This document shows positions 27,056 to 34,837 of a DNA stretch of 64,000 nt, piece by piece (the first letter of the stretch is position 1; every line of letters starts with the position of its first letter). A model generated the notes under the pieces. That model had not been told where the DNA came from. It made no database searches and worked only from the letters and a program-made list of their open reading frames with translations. The DNA comes from Candidatus Hydrogenedentota bacterium (GTDB lineage Bacteria > Hydrogenedentota > Hydrogenedentia > Hydrogenedentales > JAEUWI01), in assembly GCA_016791475.1 (NCBI GenBank), contig JAEUWI010000014.1, positions 1 to 64,000 of the forward strand. Reading direction: 5' to 3'. Both the position numbers and the translations under genes were made by a program.

Positions 27056-27199
27056 CCCGTGTACTCCCTAAACCTGTATGGTCATTTCAAGACGAACCCT
27101 GGCGCCGCAAGCGCATGCGACACCACCCCGTTCCGGCTGGTTGCCGGCCCCAGATCGTCCATTCTATCCCCCGGACACGGGCGCTTCAATCCTTTCCTG

Positions 27200-28018
27200 T
27201 TACCACTCGGATTTCCATTCCCGCCAGAGCAGCAGGAGGAACTTCGAATCACGTATAAGATAGCGATGGGCCATGCGCGAGGGCTCCTGGAGGATACGCC
27301 AGACCCACTCCAGGCCGAGGTTCTGCATCCACACGGGGGCGCGCTGGATGGTGCCCGCTACAAAATCGAAGGAGGCGCCAACGCCGAGAAACAGCTTCGC
27401 ACCGGCCTCTTTGTGGTGGCGCCAACTCCAGAGATCCTGCTTCGGAGCGCCCAGGGCCACGAAGCAGATATCGGCGCCGGACTCGCGCACAAGATCGATG
27501 GCTTTCTGATTCTCCACGGGGTTCTTTTCAAAACCCAGGGGGGGCGAATAGCTGCCGGCGACTTTGAGCCCAGGGTATTTCTCCGCGAGCTTCTTACCGG
27601 CCATTTCCGCCACACCCTCTTTCGCGCCGAGAAGGTAGATGGAATAGCCTTTCTCCGCCGCGTATTCGCTTAGCCAGTAGATCAGGTCGGATCCGCTGAT
27701 CTTGGCCTTGATCGGCTTCCCGAAAAGTCGGCCCGCCCATACCAGGTACATGCCGTCGACCAGGACCATTGCCGCGTCGTAGTAGGCCTGTCGAAAATCC
27801 GGGTTCTCGTCGAACTCGACGGCGTGGTCCACATTGGGCGTGACCACGAAACCTTGTTCGTTCGCGTCGACGTGCCGACCTATGGCCTCCAGCGTTTCCT
27901 GGAGGTTGAGGTTGTTCATCGGCATGTTGAACAAGGTCACCGTTTCGAGACCGCGCTGCGCGCATCGGGGCGTGCCCGGACCATGGCTTGGGGAATTGCT
28001 CATGAAATTTGTTCTCAT
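27200..28018 (-). CDS. WecG/TagA/CpsF family glycosyltransferase
   Basis: A 272-residue GT26 enzyme. TPNVDHAVEF, DGMYLVWAGRLFGKPIKAKISGSDL and GVGASFDFVAGTIQRAPVWMQNLGLEWVWRILQEP are clear family signatures. Members transfer N-acetylmannosamine, glucose or related sugars to undecaprenyl-linked acceptors in teichoic-acid, capsule and enterobacterial common antigen synthesis. It is 30 bp downstream of a GT4 glycosyltransferase gene on the same strand, so both probably act in one polysaccharide pathway, though polymerase and flippase genes are absent. Start could also be the ATG at 28003. Confidence 0.92.
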   Translation of the reverse strand: MRTNFMSNSPSHGPGTPRCAQRGLETVTLFNMPMNNLNLQETLEAIGRHVDANEQGFVVTPNVDHAVEFDENPDFRQAYYDAAMVLVDGMYLVWAGRLFGKPIKAKISGSDLIYWLSEYAAEKGYSIYLLGAKEGVAEMAGKKLAEKYPGLKVAGSYSPPLGFEKNPVENQKAIDLVRESGADICFVALGAPKQDLWSWRHHKEAGAKLFLGVGASFDFVAGTIQRAPVWMQNLGLEWVWRILQEPSRMAHRYLIRDSKFLLLLWREWKSEW

Positions 28019-28048
28019 TTCTTACGGCCGGACCACACCGGCCTGGGT

Positions 28049-29200
28049 TCAGGAGCGCGCGGTGCTGCCCACCTCGCGGATAATATCTACGGTCTGCTTC
28101 ACGTTGTCACGCCAGTTGTATAGTTTCGCGCGCTGGAGGCCCCGCTCCACGCAGCGGGCACGGAGGACATCATCCGTCAGCACCCGCTCCATGGCGCGGG
28201 CCATCGAATTCACGTCGTACGGATCGAAGAGCTCCGCAGCGTCGCCGGCAATCTCGGGCAAACAGGAAATGTCGGCACAGGCCACCGGTATGCCGCAATT
28301 CATGGCTTCTACAATGGGAATGCCGAATCCCTCGAAGAGGGAGGGAAACACAAACAGGTCGGCCCCACGATACAGGGCGGGAAGATCCGCCGACGGGGCA
28401 AAACCGGTAAAGACGATGCTCGACGCGCTCGGGGAGTTCTCCGCCGCCTTGTGGACTTCGTCGGCCCGGCTCCAGTCGCTTCCGGCAAGCACGAGCTTGT
28501 GGGGCAGGCCGGTTTCCTGTTTGAGCTGGTTGAAGGCCTCGATGAGGCGAATGTGATTCTTGCCGGGGTGGTCGATGCGGGAAATATAGAGCAGGTAGGG
28601 CGCGTCAACCCCGTAGTTCCTCTCCACGATGGCTCGCGCCTCCGCCTTGTCACCCGGCTGGTAGGTCTCGTGATCCACGCCGTTGTAGGTGACCGATACC
28701 CGTTCCTCGGGGATGCCGGTGTAGGACACGATATCTTTCTTGCTGGTCTCGCTGACGGTCAGGAGATGGGTCTGACGGCGCAATAACCTGGGCAGCACGC
28801 GAAGATTGTAGAAGGCGTGGAGGGCGTCGTACTTATCTGGAACGTGGAGAATGCCCAGATCGTGGCAGGTGGCCACCGTCGGGCAGGGCAGGTTCCAGGG
28901 AAGGCGGCGGTTGCCGCCGGGGATAAACACGACATCGTAGCCATTGGCGCGACACAGACCGGGAAAACCGACCTGATGCCAGAGAATGTTGATGGTCGCC
29001 TTGCGCAGCTTTTCGGACTGGACGATGCTCTTCAGTCCGGGGTCGTGATCGGTATAGACCTTTTTTTCGTCTTCATACAGAATCACGTCAAACTGCATGT
29101 CGGGGCCAAATTCACGGCAGTAGCGTAGAAATTGGATGATGTATTGACTTACACCGGACTTCCCGCCGTCACCGCCGAAGGTCGTCACAAGGACTTTCAT
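28049..29200 (-). CDS. GT4-family glycosyltransferase
   Basis: A 383-residue GT-B enzyme starting at ATG 29200 (MKVLVTTFGGDGGKSGVSQY, with GGAG upstream); the longer frame adds 32 unrelated residues. The Gly-rich N-terminal loop, SRIDHPGKNHIRLIEAFNQL, VFTGFAPSADLPALYRGADLFVFPSLFEGFGIPIVEAM and the EX7E catalytic pattern within FEGFGIPIVEAMNC place it in family 4, similar to mannosyl- or rhamnosyltransferases. It precedes the WecG/TagA-type gene and likely adds another sugar to the same glycan. The upstream spacer (29201-29452) shows no gene. Confidence 0.93.
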   Translation of the reverse strand: MKVLVTTFGGDGGKSGVSQYIIQFLRYCREFGPDMQFDVILYEDEKKVYTDHDPGLKSIVQSEKLRKATINILWHQVGFPGLCRANGYDVVFIPGGNRRLPWNLPCPTVATCHDLGILHVPDKYDALHAFYNLRVLPRLLRRQTHLLTVSETSKKDIVSYTGIPEERVSVTYNGVDHETYQPGDKAEARAIVERNYGVDAPYLLYISRIDHPGKNHIRLIEAFNQLKQETGLPHKLVLAGSDWSRADEVHKAAENSPSASSIVFTGFAPSADLPALYRGADLFVFPSLFEGFGIPIVEAMNCGIPVACADISCLPEIAGDAAELFDPYDVNSMARAMERVLTDDVLRARCVERGLQRAKLYNWRDNVKQTVDIIREVGSTARS

Positions 29201-29452
29201 GCAAAATAACTCCAAGGTATAGAGGCGACCCATCCCCCGATGATGGTGCCGCGCGCCGTATTTCGTGATCGTAAAGATTTGGTTAGGAGAATTCAATCAG
29301 TAAATTGTTGACAGTTTACCATATTCGGTCCCCGCCCGGTGGATACCTGCCCCAATCGGAGGCGGCGCTTGTCGCCCACAGGATTGGTATGTTAGGCTTT
29401 CCACTCACTTCTTACGGGTGGATACCCCTCTCGAAACCTTCCAGGGAAAGCC

Positions 29453-30283
29453 ATGAACTACCTGAAATCATTTGATTTGACGGGCAAGAACGCCGTCATC
29501 ACCGGCGGCGGCGGCGTGCTGGGCGGCGCCATTGCCGAGGGCCTCGCCGGGGCGGGCGCCCGGGTGGCGGTGACGAGTCGAAACGTGGAAAATGCGCAAC
29601 GGGTTGTGGACCGGATCACCGCCCGGGGCGGCGAAGCCAGGGCCTACGCGCTGGACGTGCATTGCGCGGTGGTGACCGAGGACTGCAAGAGCGCCATTCT
29701 AAATGACTTCAACCGGATTGATATCCTGGTCAATGGCGTGGGTGGCAACTTGAAAGAAGCCACCACTTCGGCGGAGCAGAGCTTTTTTCAGTTGCCCAAC
29801 GATGCCTTCAACCGCGTGATGGACCTGAATCTGGCGGGGGGCGTCATCATCCCCACGCAAATCTTTGTGAAAGCCATGCTGGGCAATGAGAACGGCGGCA
29901 GCATCATCAACGTCACCTCCATGAACGCCCTGCGCCCGCTGACCCGCATTCCCGGCTACAGCGCGGCCAAAGCCGCCGTCAGCAACTTCACCCAGTGGTT
30001 CGCAGTGCACATGGCGCAGGAGTACAGTCCCAAGTTCCGCGTCAACGCCATCGCACCAGGCTTTTTCCTCACCGAGCAGAATCGATTTCTCCTGACCGAC
30101 GAGAAAACCGGCGCGCCGACGCCGCGCGGGAAGACGATCATCGATCACACCCCCATGGGCCGCTACGGCGAGGCCGACGAGTTGGCCGGCGTGGCCGTGT
30201 GGCTCGCCAGCGACGCGTCGCGCTTCGTGACGGGTACGATTATCCCGGTGGATGGCGGCTTTTCGGCCTTTTCGGGCGTGTAG
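29453..30283 (+). CDS. SDR-family oxidoreductase, possibly a fructuronate/mannonate oxidoreductase
   Basis: A 276-residue classical short-chain dehydrogenase. The cofactor loop TGGGGVLGGAIAEGLA is at residues 17-32, the catalytic Ser in NVTSMNAL, YxxxK in YSAAKAA, and DGGFSAF at the end. The C-terminal stretch NRFLLTDEKTGAPTPRGKTI, followed by IDHTPMGRYGEADEL, resembles SDR proteins annotated as D-mannonate oxidoreductases, so a sugar-acid substrate is a reasonable but unproven guess. AGGGAAAGCC precedes the ATG. It begins a plus-strand series with HAD, PdxB-like and LarA-like genes. Confidence 0.9.
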   Translation: MNYLKSFDLTGKNAVITGGGGVLGGAIAEGLAGAGARVAVTSRNVENAQRVVDRITARGGEARAYALDVHCAVVTEDCKSAILNDFNRIDILVNGVGGNLKEATTSAEQSFFQLPNDAFNRVMDLNLAGGVIIPTQIFVKAMLGNENGGSIINVTSMNALRPLTRIPGYSAAKAAVSNFTQWFAVHMAQEYSPKFRVNAIAPGFFLTEQNRFLLTDEKTGAPTPRGKTIIDHTPMGRYGEADELAGVAVWLASDASRFVTGTIIPVDGGFSAFSGV

Positions 30284-30327
30284 CTGGCCCAAGACCCCAT
30301 TTGAAAATTACAGGGACTTCAGCGACG

Positions 30328-30373
30328 GCAGGGACAACAGGTCTTAATTGCCTGATTTCCCTGATGTCCCTGC
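30328..30373. repeat. Inverted repeat, 9-bp arms
   Basis: GCAGGGACA (30328-30336) and TGTCCCTGC (30365-30373) are perfect inverted copies, with a further ACAGGGACT nearby. It lies between the SDR and HAD genes and could fold in the mRNA. Confidence 0.5.
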
Positions 30374-30425
30374 AACAAAACAACACGACACTACTCGAGT
30401 AAGAGCATCGCGAAAGGCCAAGACC

Positions 30426-31313
30426 ATGAGTGACCCCACCGCTCCCTTAAAAGAGCACAAGCCGCAGCACGACTTTCTCATTTGCATCGACTCCGATGGC
30501 TGCGCCTTCGATACGATGGAGCTGAAGCACAAGGAGTGCTTCATCCCGAACATCATCAAATTCTGGGGGCTGCAGGCGGTCTCCAAATATGCGCGCGAAG
30601 CCGCCGAATTTGTAAACCTCTACTCAAAATGGCGCGGCATCAATCGCTTTCCCGCGCTCATCGACACCTTCAACCTCCTGGCCGAGCGGGAGGAAGTCAA
30701 AGCCCGCGGCGTAACCATGCCCGCCGCGCCCAACCTGCGCCACTGGGCCGCCACGGAGACCAAGCTGGGCAATCCGGCGCTGGAAGCTTACTGCAAAGAA
30801 CATGATCACGAAGACATGCATATCGCCCTGGCGTGGAGTAAGGCCGTGAATGTCACGGTCGCGGATGTGGTGGGCAAGGGCCTTCCTCCCTTCCCGTGGG
30901 TGCGCGAGTCCCTGCTAAAGGCGGGCGCCAAGGCCGACCTCATGGTGTGCTCCGCCACGCCGGTGGGTGCGCTTCGCGAAGAGTGGGAAGGCCAGGATCT
31001 GGCCCATCTGGTCTTCACCATTGCGGGGCAAGAGCAGGGCAAGAAATCCGAGCACATCGCCTTCGCCTCCGAAGGGCGCTATGAAAAGAGCCATATTCTC
31101 ATGGTGGGCGACGCCCCCGGCGACCAGAAGGCCGCCGAAGCGAACGGCGCGCTTTTCTACCCCATCAATCCCGGCCACGAAGACGCGAGCTGGAAACGCT
31201 TCCATGATGAGGCCCTGGATAAGTTTTTCGCGGGTACCTTTGCCGGGGACTACCAGGCGAAGATTATCGCGGAGTTTGAGCAGTACCTGCCCGCGACGCC
31301 GCCCTGGAAATAA
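30426..31313 (+). CDS. HAD-superfamily hydrolase-like protein
   Basis: About 295 residues from ATG 30426; the extended frame to 30348 is rejected because MSDPTAPL has the better spacing to AAAGG. HAD motif I is ICIDSDGCAFDT (DxDGxxxD-type nucleophile Asp near residue 22), a large helical cap follows, and motif IV is MVGDAPGDQKAA near residue 225. The mid motifs (VCSATP as motif II and KKSEH as motif III) are present. Phosphatase or phosphoglucomutase-like chemistry is likely; substrate unknown. Context with the SDR and PdxB-like genes suggests sugar-phosphate or sugar-acid metabolism. Confidence 0.85.
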   Translation: MSDPTAPLKEHKPQHDFLICIDSDGCAFDTMELKHKECFIPNIIKFWGLQAVSKYAREAAEFVNLYSKWRGINRFPALIDTFNLLAEREEVKARGVTMPAAPNLRHWAATETKLGNPALEAYCKEHDHEDMHIALAWSKAVNVTVADVVGKGLPPFPWVRESLLKAGAKADLMVCSATPVGALREEWEGQDLAHLVFTIAGQEQGKKSEHIAFASEGRYEKSHILMVGDAPGDQKAAEANGALFYPINPGHEDASWKRFHDEALDKFFAGTFAGDYQAKIIAEFEQYLPATPPWK

Positions 31314-31331
31314 GACGGATAGGACCTATAG

Positions 31332-31375
31332 GACGGATAGGACCGATAATATTTGCCAAATCGGTCCTATCTGTC
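31332..31375. repeat. 9-mer inverted pair forming a 16-bp hairpin
   Basis: The left arm GACGGATAGGACCGAT (31332-31347) pairs with ATCGGTCCTATCTGTC (31360-31375) with one mismatch around a 12-nt loop. Degenerate 9-mer units continue outwards on both sides (31318-31389). There is no T-run. It lies between the HAD gene and pdxB. Confidence 0.8.
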
Positions 31376-31399
31376 GAATTCGTCCTATGAAAGCCCCCC

Positions 31400-32533
31400 A
31401 TGAAGATCATCGTTGACGAAAACATTCCCTACGGCCGCGAGGCTTTCTCCACCCTCGGCGAAGTCGTCACGCGCCCCGGTCGTGCGATTTCGCCCGACGA
31501 CGTACGGGGTGCCGAACTCTTGCTGGTACGCTCCATCACCAAGGTAAACGCCGGGCTGCTGGAGGGCTCGGCGGTGCGATTTGTGGCTACGGCAACTATC
31601 GGCGAGGACCATATCGATAAAGCATGGCTCGCCGCGCAGGGCATTGGCTTCTCCAGCGCCCCCGGCTGCAACGCCAACAGCGTGGGCGAGTACATTGTGG
31701 CCGCGCTGTTGCACCTGGCGGCAAAGCACGACCTCACCCTGGCGGGCATGTCCCTCGGCGTGGTGGGTGTGGGCAATGTGGGCTCAAATGTGGCCCGCAA
31801 GGCCGTCGCGCTCGGCATGACCGTAGTGCTGAACGATCCGCCCCTGGCCGAAACGACGGGAGATACGAAGTATCGTCCGCTGGAAGAGATCCTCGCCTGC
31901 GACTTCATTACGACGCACGTGCCCCTGACCAAAGAGGGCCCGCACCGCACGGTGTATCTGGTGGACGGGGAATTTCTTTCGCGGATGAAGCCCGAAAGTT
32001 TCTTCTTGAACACGGCGCGGGGGCCGGTCTGCGACAATGGCGCGCTGCTGGAATGCTTACGGCGCGGTCACCTGCGCGGGGCGATTCTGGACGTATGGGA
32101 AGGCGAGCCGGAAGTCCGTCTCGATGTGCTGGATGCCGTGGACATCGCCACGCCCCACATCGCGGGCTATTCTTTTGACGGCAAGGTTAACGGGACCCGC
32201 CAGATCTATGAAGCGGCTTGCAAACACCTGGGCGTTCCAGCGGACTGGTCGGTGGATGCCCTGCTGCCCGAACCGGAGCATCCCGCGTTGCACCTCGAAG
32301 GTGCGCCCGGTGATTTGAAGCGCGCGGTCGATACGGTCTATCCGCTATTGGAAGACGACGCGCGAATGCGCGTAATCAAACAGCAACCGTCGGAAGGTCG
32401 GGCAGCTTATTTCGACATGTTGCGAAAAACCTATCCCCGGCGGCGAGAATTTCAGAATACGGTTGTGACATTGGCAAAGTCGGATGCGGAGCTGATTTCA
32501 CAGTTACAGGGAATTGGATTTCGCGTAGAATAG
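31400..32533 (+). CDS. pdxB: Erythronate-4-phosphate dehydrogenase (PdxB-type)
   Basis: A 377-residue D-2-hydroxyacid dehydrogenase. MKIIVDENIPYGREAF matches the PdxB N-terminus, the NAD-binding loop is GVVGVGNVGSNVARKA (about residues 119-134), and catalytic residues are in NTARGPVCDNGAL and PHIAGYSFDGKVNGT. The C-terminal 90 residues carry the PdxB dimerisation domain, with FDMLRKTYPRRREF, which ordinary hydroxyacid dehydrogenases lack. PdxB oxidises 4-phosphoerythronate in DXP-dependent vitamin B6 synthesis. Other pdx genes are not here, and the neighbours suggest sugar-acid metabolism, so a related substrate remains possible. Confidence 0.9.
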   Translation: MKIIVDENIPYGREAFSTLGEVVTRPGRAISPDDVRGAELLLVRSITKVNAGLLEGSAVRFVATATIGEDHIDKAWLAAQGIGFSSAPGCNANSVGEYIVAALLHLAAKHDLTLAGMSLGVVGVGNVGSNVARKAVALGMTVVLNDPPLAETTGDTKYRPLEEILACDFITTHVPLTKEGPHRTVYLVDGEFLSRMKPESFFLNTARGPVCDNGALLECLRRGHLRGAILDVWEGEPEVRLDVLDAVDIATPHIAGYSFDGKVNGTRQIYEAACKHLGVPADWSVDALLPEPEHPALHLEGAPGDLKRAVDTVYPLLEDDARMRVIKQQPSEGRAAYFDMLRKTYPRRREFQNTVVTLAKSDAELISQLQGIGFRVE

Positions 32534-32612
32534 CGGGAGCACGGACTTTCCTGTCCGTGTGTTGTGCAACAAAGTTGCACGAAATACGCGGGTAAGAAAA
32601 CCCGCGCTCCCG
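32534..32612. repeat. Cloverleaf-like three-hairpin element
   Basis: An outer stem (CGGGAGC 32534-32540 with GCTCCCG 32606-32612) encloses three perfect hairpins: CACGGAC with GTCCGTG (32540-32546 with 32553-32559, sharing one outer-stem base), GTGCAAC with GTTGCAC (32564-32570 with 32574-32580) and GCGGGT with ACCCGC (32588-32593 with 32600-32605). It starts directly after the pdxB stop codon. It lacks the conserved tRNA loop sequences. It resembles REP/RAYT-type palindromic units. Confidence 0.75.
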
Positions 32613-32658
32613 GTGCGCAAACCATCTGAAAAAACACACTGAGCTTACGAGACACACC

Positions 32659-33912
32659 ATGTTAATTCAGAAAATCGCCGAAAACGATTTCCTCAACGAA
32701 GATGAAATTCGAGCCACGGTCACCGAGGCCTGCGCCTCCATGGACGTGGACAACAAGCGGGTGCTTTTCATCATCCCCGACAGCACGCGGAGCATGCCGC
32801 TGCCGCTGCTGTTCCGCGTGCTCTTTGATGCGCTGCACGACCGCGTGGCGAAGATGGACTACCTCATCGCGCTGGGCACCCACCCCCCCATGCCGGAATC
32901 GGCGATCAATCATATGCTCGGCGTGACGGCGGAAGAGCGGTCCGGGCAATTCGCCGGCGTGGGCATCTTCAACCATGCGTGGCGCGATCCAGCGTCGCTC
33001 ACCACCATCGGCCGCCTCACCGAGGACGACATAGAAGAGATTTCGGGCGGGCTGCTACGGGAGTCGGTCGAGGTCACCATCAATAAGCGTGTGCTGGACT
33101 ATGACCTGATCTGCATCGTCGGACCGGTATTCCCCCATGAGGTGGTGGGCTTCAGCGGCGGTTACAAGTACTTTTTCCCGGGTGTGGCGGGCGAAGCCAT
33201 TCTGGATGTGTTCCACTGGCTCGGCGCGCTGATCACGAACTACAAGATCAACGGCACCAAGGACACGCCGGTTCGGGCCGTCATCAACCGGGCCGCCAGC
33301 CTGGTGCCCACGAAAACGATGTGCTTCTGCCTCACGGTGGTACGCAAGGACACGAAGGCCGTCTTTTTCGGCGAGCCTCTGGAAGCCTGGAGCGCGGCGG
33401 CGGATCTGTCTTCGCAGACCCATATCATCTACAAGAAGAAGCCCTTCAAGACGGTGCTGGCCATCGCCCCGCCCATGTACGACGAGATCTGGGTCGCGGG
33501 AAAATGCATGTACAAGCTGGAGCCCGTGGTGGCGGATGGCGGCGAGCTGATCATTTACGGCGGTCACATTCACGAGGTGAGCGTAACCCACGACGTGATG
33601 ATCAAGAAGGTAGGCTACCACGTGCGCGACTATTTCACGAAGCAGGCCGAGCGCTTTGCGGATATTCCCGGTACGATCAAGGCTCATTCAACCCACGTGC
33701 GCGGGAACGGCACCTTTGAAGACGGTGTGGAAAAGCCCCGCGTCGATGTGACGCTGGCCACTTCGATACCGGAGGAAATCTGCAAGCAGATCAACCTGGG
33801 CTACCGCGATATCAACACGATTGACGTGTCGGCGTACGAGGGCCGGGAGGACGAGGGGATTCTGGTGGTGCACAACGCCGGGGAAATCCTTTATCGGATC
33901 GAGGGCGAGTAG
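32659..33912 (+). CDS. LarA-like (DUF2088) nickel-pincer racemase-family protein
   Basis: A 417-residue protein with the lactate racemase domain. Recognisable motifs in order: IIPDSTRSMP (the DxTR segment near residue 40), LIALGTHPPMP near 75, and VVGFSGGYKYFFPGVAGEAI near 165, which corresponds to the LarA region binding the nickel-pincer nucleotide through a Lys. LarA homologues racemise or epimerise hydroxyacids, including sugar acids. The cofactor genes larB, larC and larE are not in the window. With the adjacent SDR, HAD and hydroxyacid dehydrogenase genes, epimerisation of a sugar acid is inferred. Confidence 0.83.
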   Translation: MLIQKIAENDFLNEDEIRATVTEACASMDVDNKRVLFIIPDSTRSMPLPLLFRVLFDALHDRVAKMDYLIALGTHPPMPESAINHMLGVTAEERSGQFAGVGIFNHAWRDPASLTTIGRLTEDDIEEISGGLLRESVEVTINKRVLDYDLICIVGPVFPHEVVGFSGGYKYFFPGVAGEAILDVFHWLGALITNYKINGTKDTPVRAVINRAASLVPTKTMCFCLTVVRKDTKAVFFGEPLEAWSAAADLSSQTHIIYKKKPFKTVLAIAPPMYDEIWVAGKCMYKLEPVVADGGELIIYGGHIHEVSVTHDVMIKKVGYHVRDYFTKQAERFADIPGTIKAHSTHVRGNGTFEDGVEKPRVDVTLATSIPEEICKQINLGYRDINTIDVSAYEGREDEGILVVHNAGEILYRIEGE

Positions 33913-33943
33913 TTGCTACCACGGATGGCGCGAACTTCCCACT

Positions 33944-34159
33944 CGTTACCACGGTCCTCCGTGGTAATGCATATCGTTCCGCTCCAGCGGGACAGGGCGG
34001 GGAGTAGCTTCTCGAACCATCGAAAGACCACCGGCATAGGAACGCTACGGGCTGAACTGGCCACAAGACCAGTTGCCCTTTGTGCGTCCAAGCGACCCAC
34101 GCTCAACTTGTTCCGCAGAAGCGGAACGGTAGGCATTACCACGGTGGACCGTGGTAACG
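33944..34159. mobile_element. 216-bp inverted-repeat element, MITE-like
   Basis: The outer 26 bp at 33944-33969 and 34134-34159 are inverted copies differing at one position, and each is itself a palindrome (TTACCACGG with CCGTGGTAA). Similarity continues inwards about 25 bp on each side, including a second palindrome at CGTTCCGC...GCGGGAC and TTCCGC...GCGGAA. A further AACTGG-CCAGTT hairpin lies in the centre. It covers most of the spacer upstream of the TPR lipoprotein. It has no ORF of its own that I accept. Confidence 0.75.
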
Positions 34160-34179
34160 AGACTTTTTCTCTTTCGTTC

Positions 34180-34803
34180 TTGCGCTCTTTGTGGTTAATC
34201 CCTCTCCTCTTCTCCCTTTGCGGTTGCTACGAGGATCCCCGCGAGACCACATACACGCCCAAGACCCAGGCCGTGACGGCGTATGAAGCCGCCCAAACCG
34301 CCCTAAAATCGGGCGCCACCGACGAGGCCCTCGCGCAGGCTCGAGCGGCCCATGAGGCGGATCCCGCCTTTGACGCGGCGTCCTTCCTCCTCGCGAGTCT
34401 ACTCGGGCGTGCCGGACAATTCGAGGAAGCCATAGAGATCAGCGCCACCCTGACCGCCCGTTCGCCGAATTTTGTACAGGCCCATCTGCTCCAAGGTATA
34501 CTATGGGACCGATCGGGAAATTCGGACGCGGCCAACACCAGCTATGACGCGGCCCTGCGCTGTTTTGCGGCACTGCCGGAGTCGGATCGCGCCCGCCCGG
34601 AAACTGGACTGTACGAGGCCCTGACCACCTTTCTCCGTCATGGGAAACTGGAGGGCGTCAAGGCTGCAAACCGGCTGCTGGCAATATATCCGGACTATGA
34701 ACCGGCCTTGTATGTGAAGTCCTGCATGCTGGACAAGGATCGCGGCTTCCTGCTGCGCTGGTTCTCCGAACACAACGGAGACAGGCCACGGGAAGACGGC
34801 TGA
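34180..34803 (+). CDS. TPR-containing probable lipoprotein
   Basis: About 207 residues from a TTG at 34180. This start is inferred: it gives a clean leader, MRSLWLIPLLFSLCGC, whose Cys16 could be lipidated. The frame extends upstream to 33913, but that part is the inverted-repeat element. No strong ribosome-binding site is visible. The mature part has two to three TPR-like helical pairs (AYEAAQTALKSGATDEALAQARAAHEADPAF; ASLLGRAGQFEEAIEISATLTARSPNFVQA; then a third). A scaffold role in the periplasm or at the outer membrane is likely. It is followed 34 bp later by the phosphofructokinase gene. Confidence 0.65.
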   Translation: MRSLWLIPLLFSLCGCYEDPRETTYTPKTQAVTAYEAAQTALKSGATDEALAQARAAHEADPAFDAASFLLASLLGRAGQFEEAIEISATLTARSPNFVQAHLLQGILWDRSGNSDAANTSYDAALRCFAALPESDRARPETGLYEALTTFLRHGKLEGVKAANRLLAIYPDYEPALYVKSCMLDKDRGFLLRWFSEHNGDRPREDG

Positions 34804-34837
34804 ATACCATATCGATTGCGGAAACAGGAGAAGTACC

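Noticed and set aside
32534-32612. Cloverleaf considered as a tRNA gene
   Set aside because: No acceptor-length stem, no conserved D- or T-loop bases and no anticodon loop of seven.
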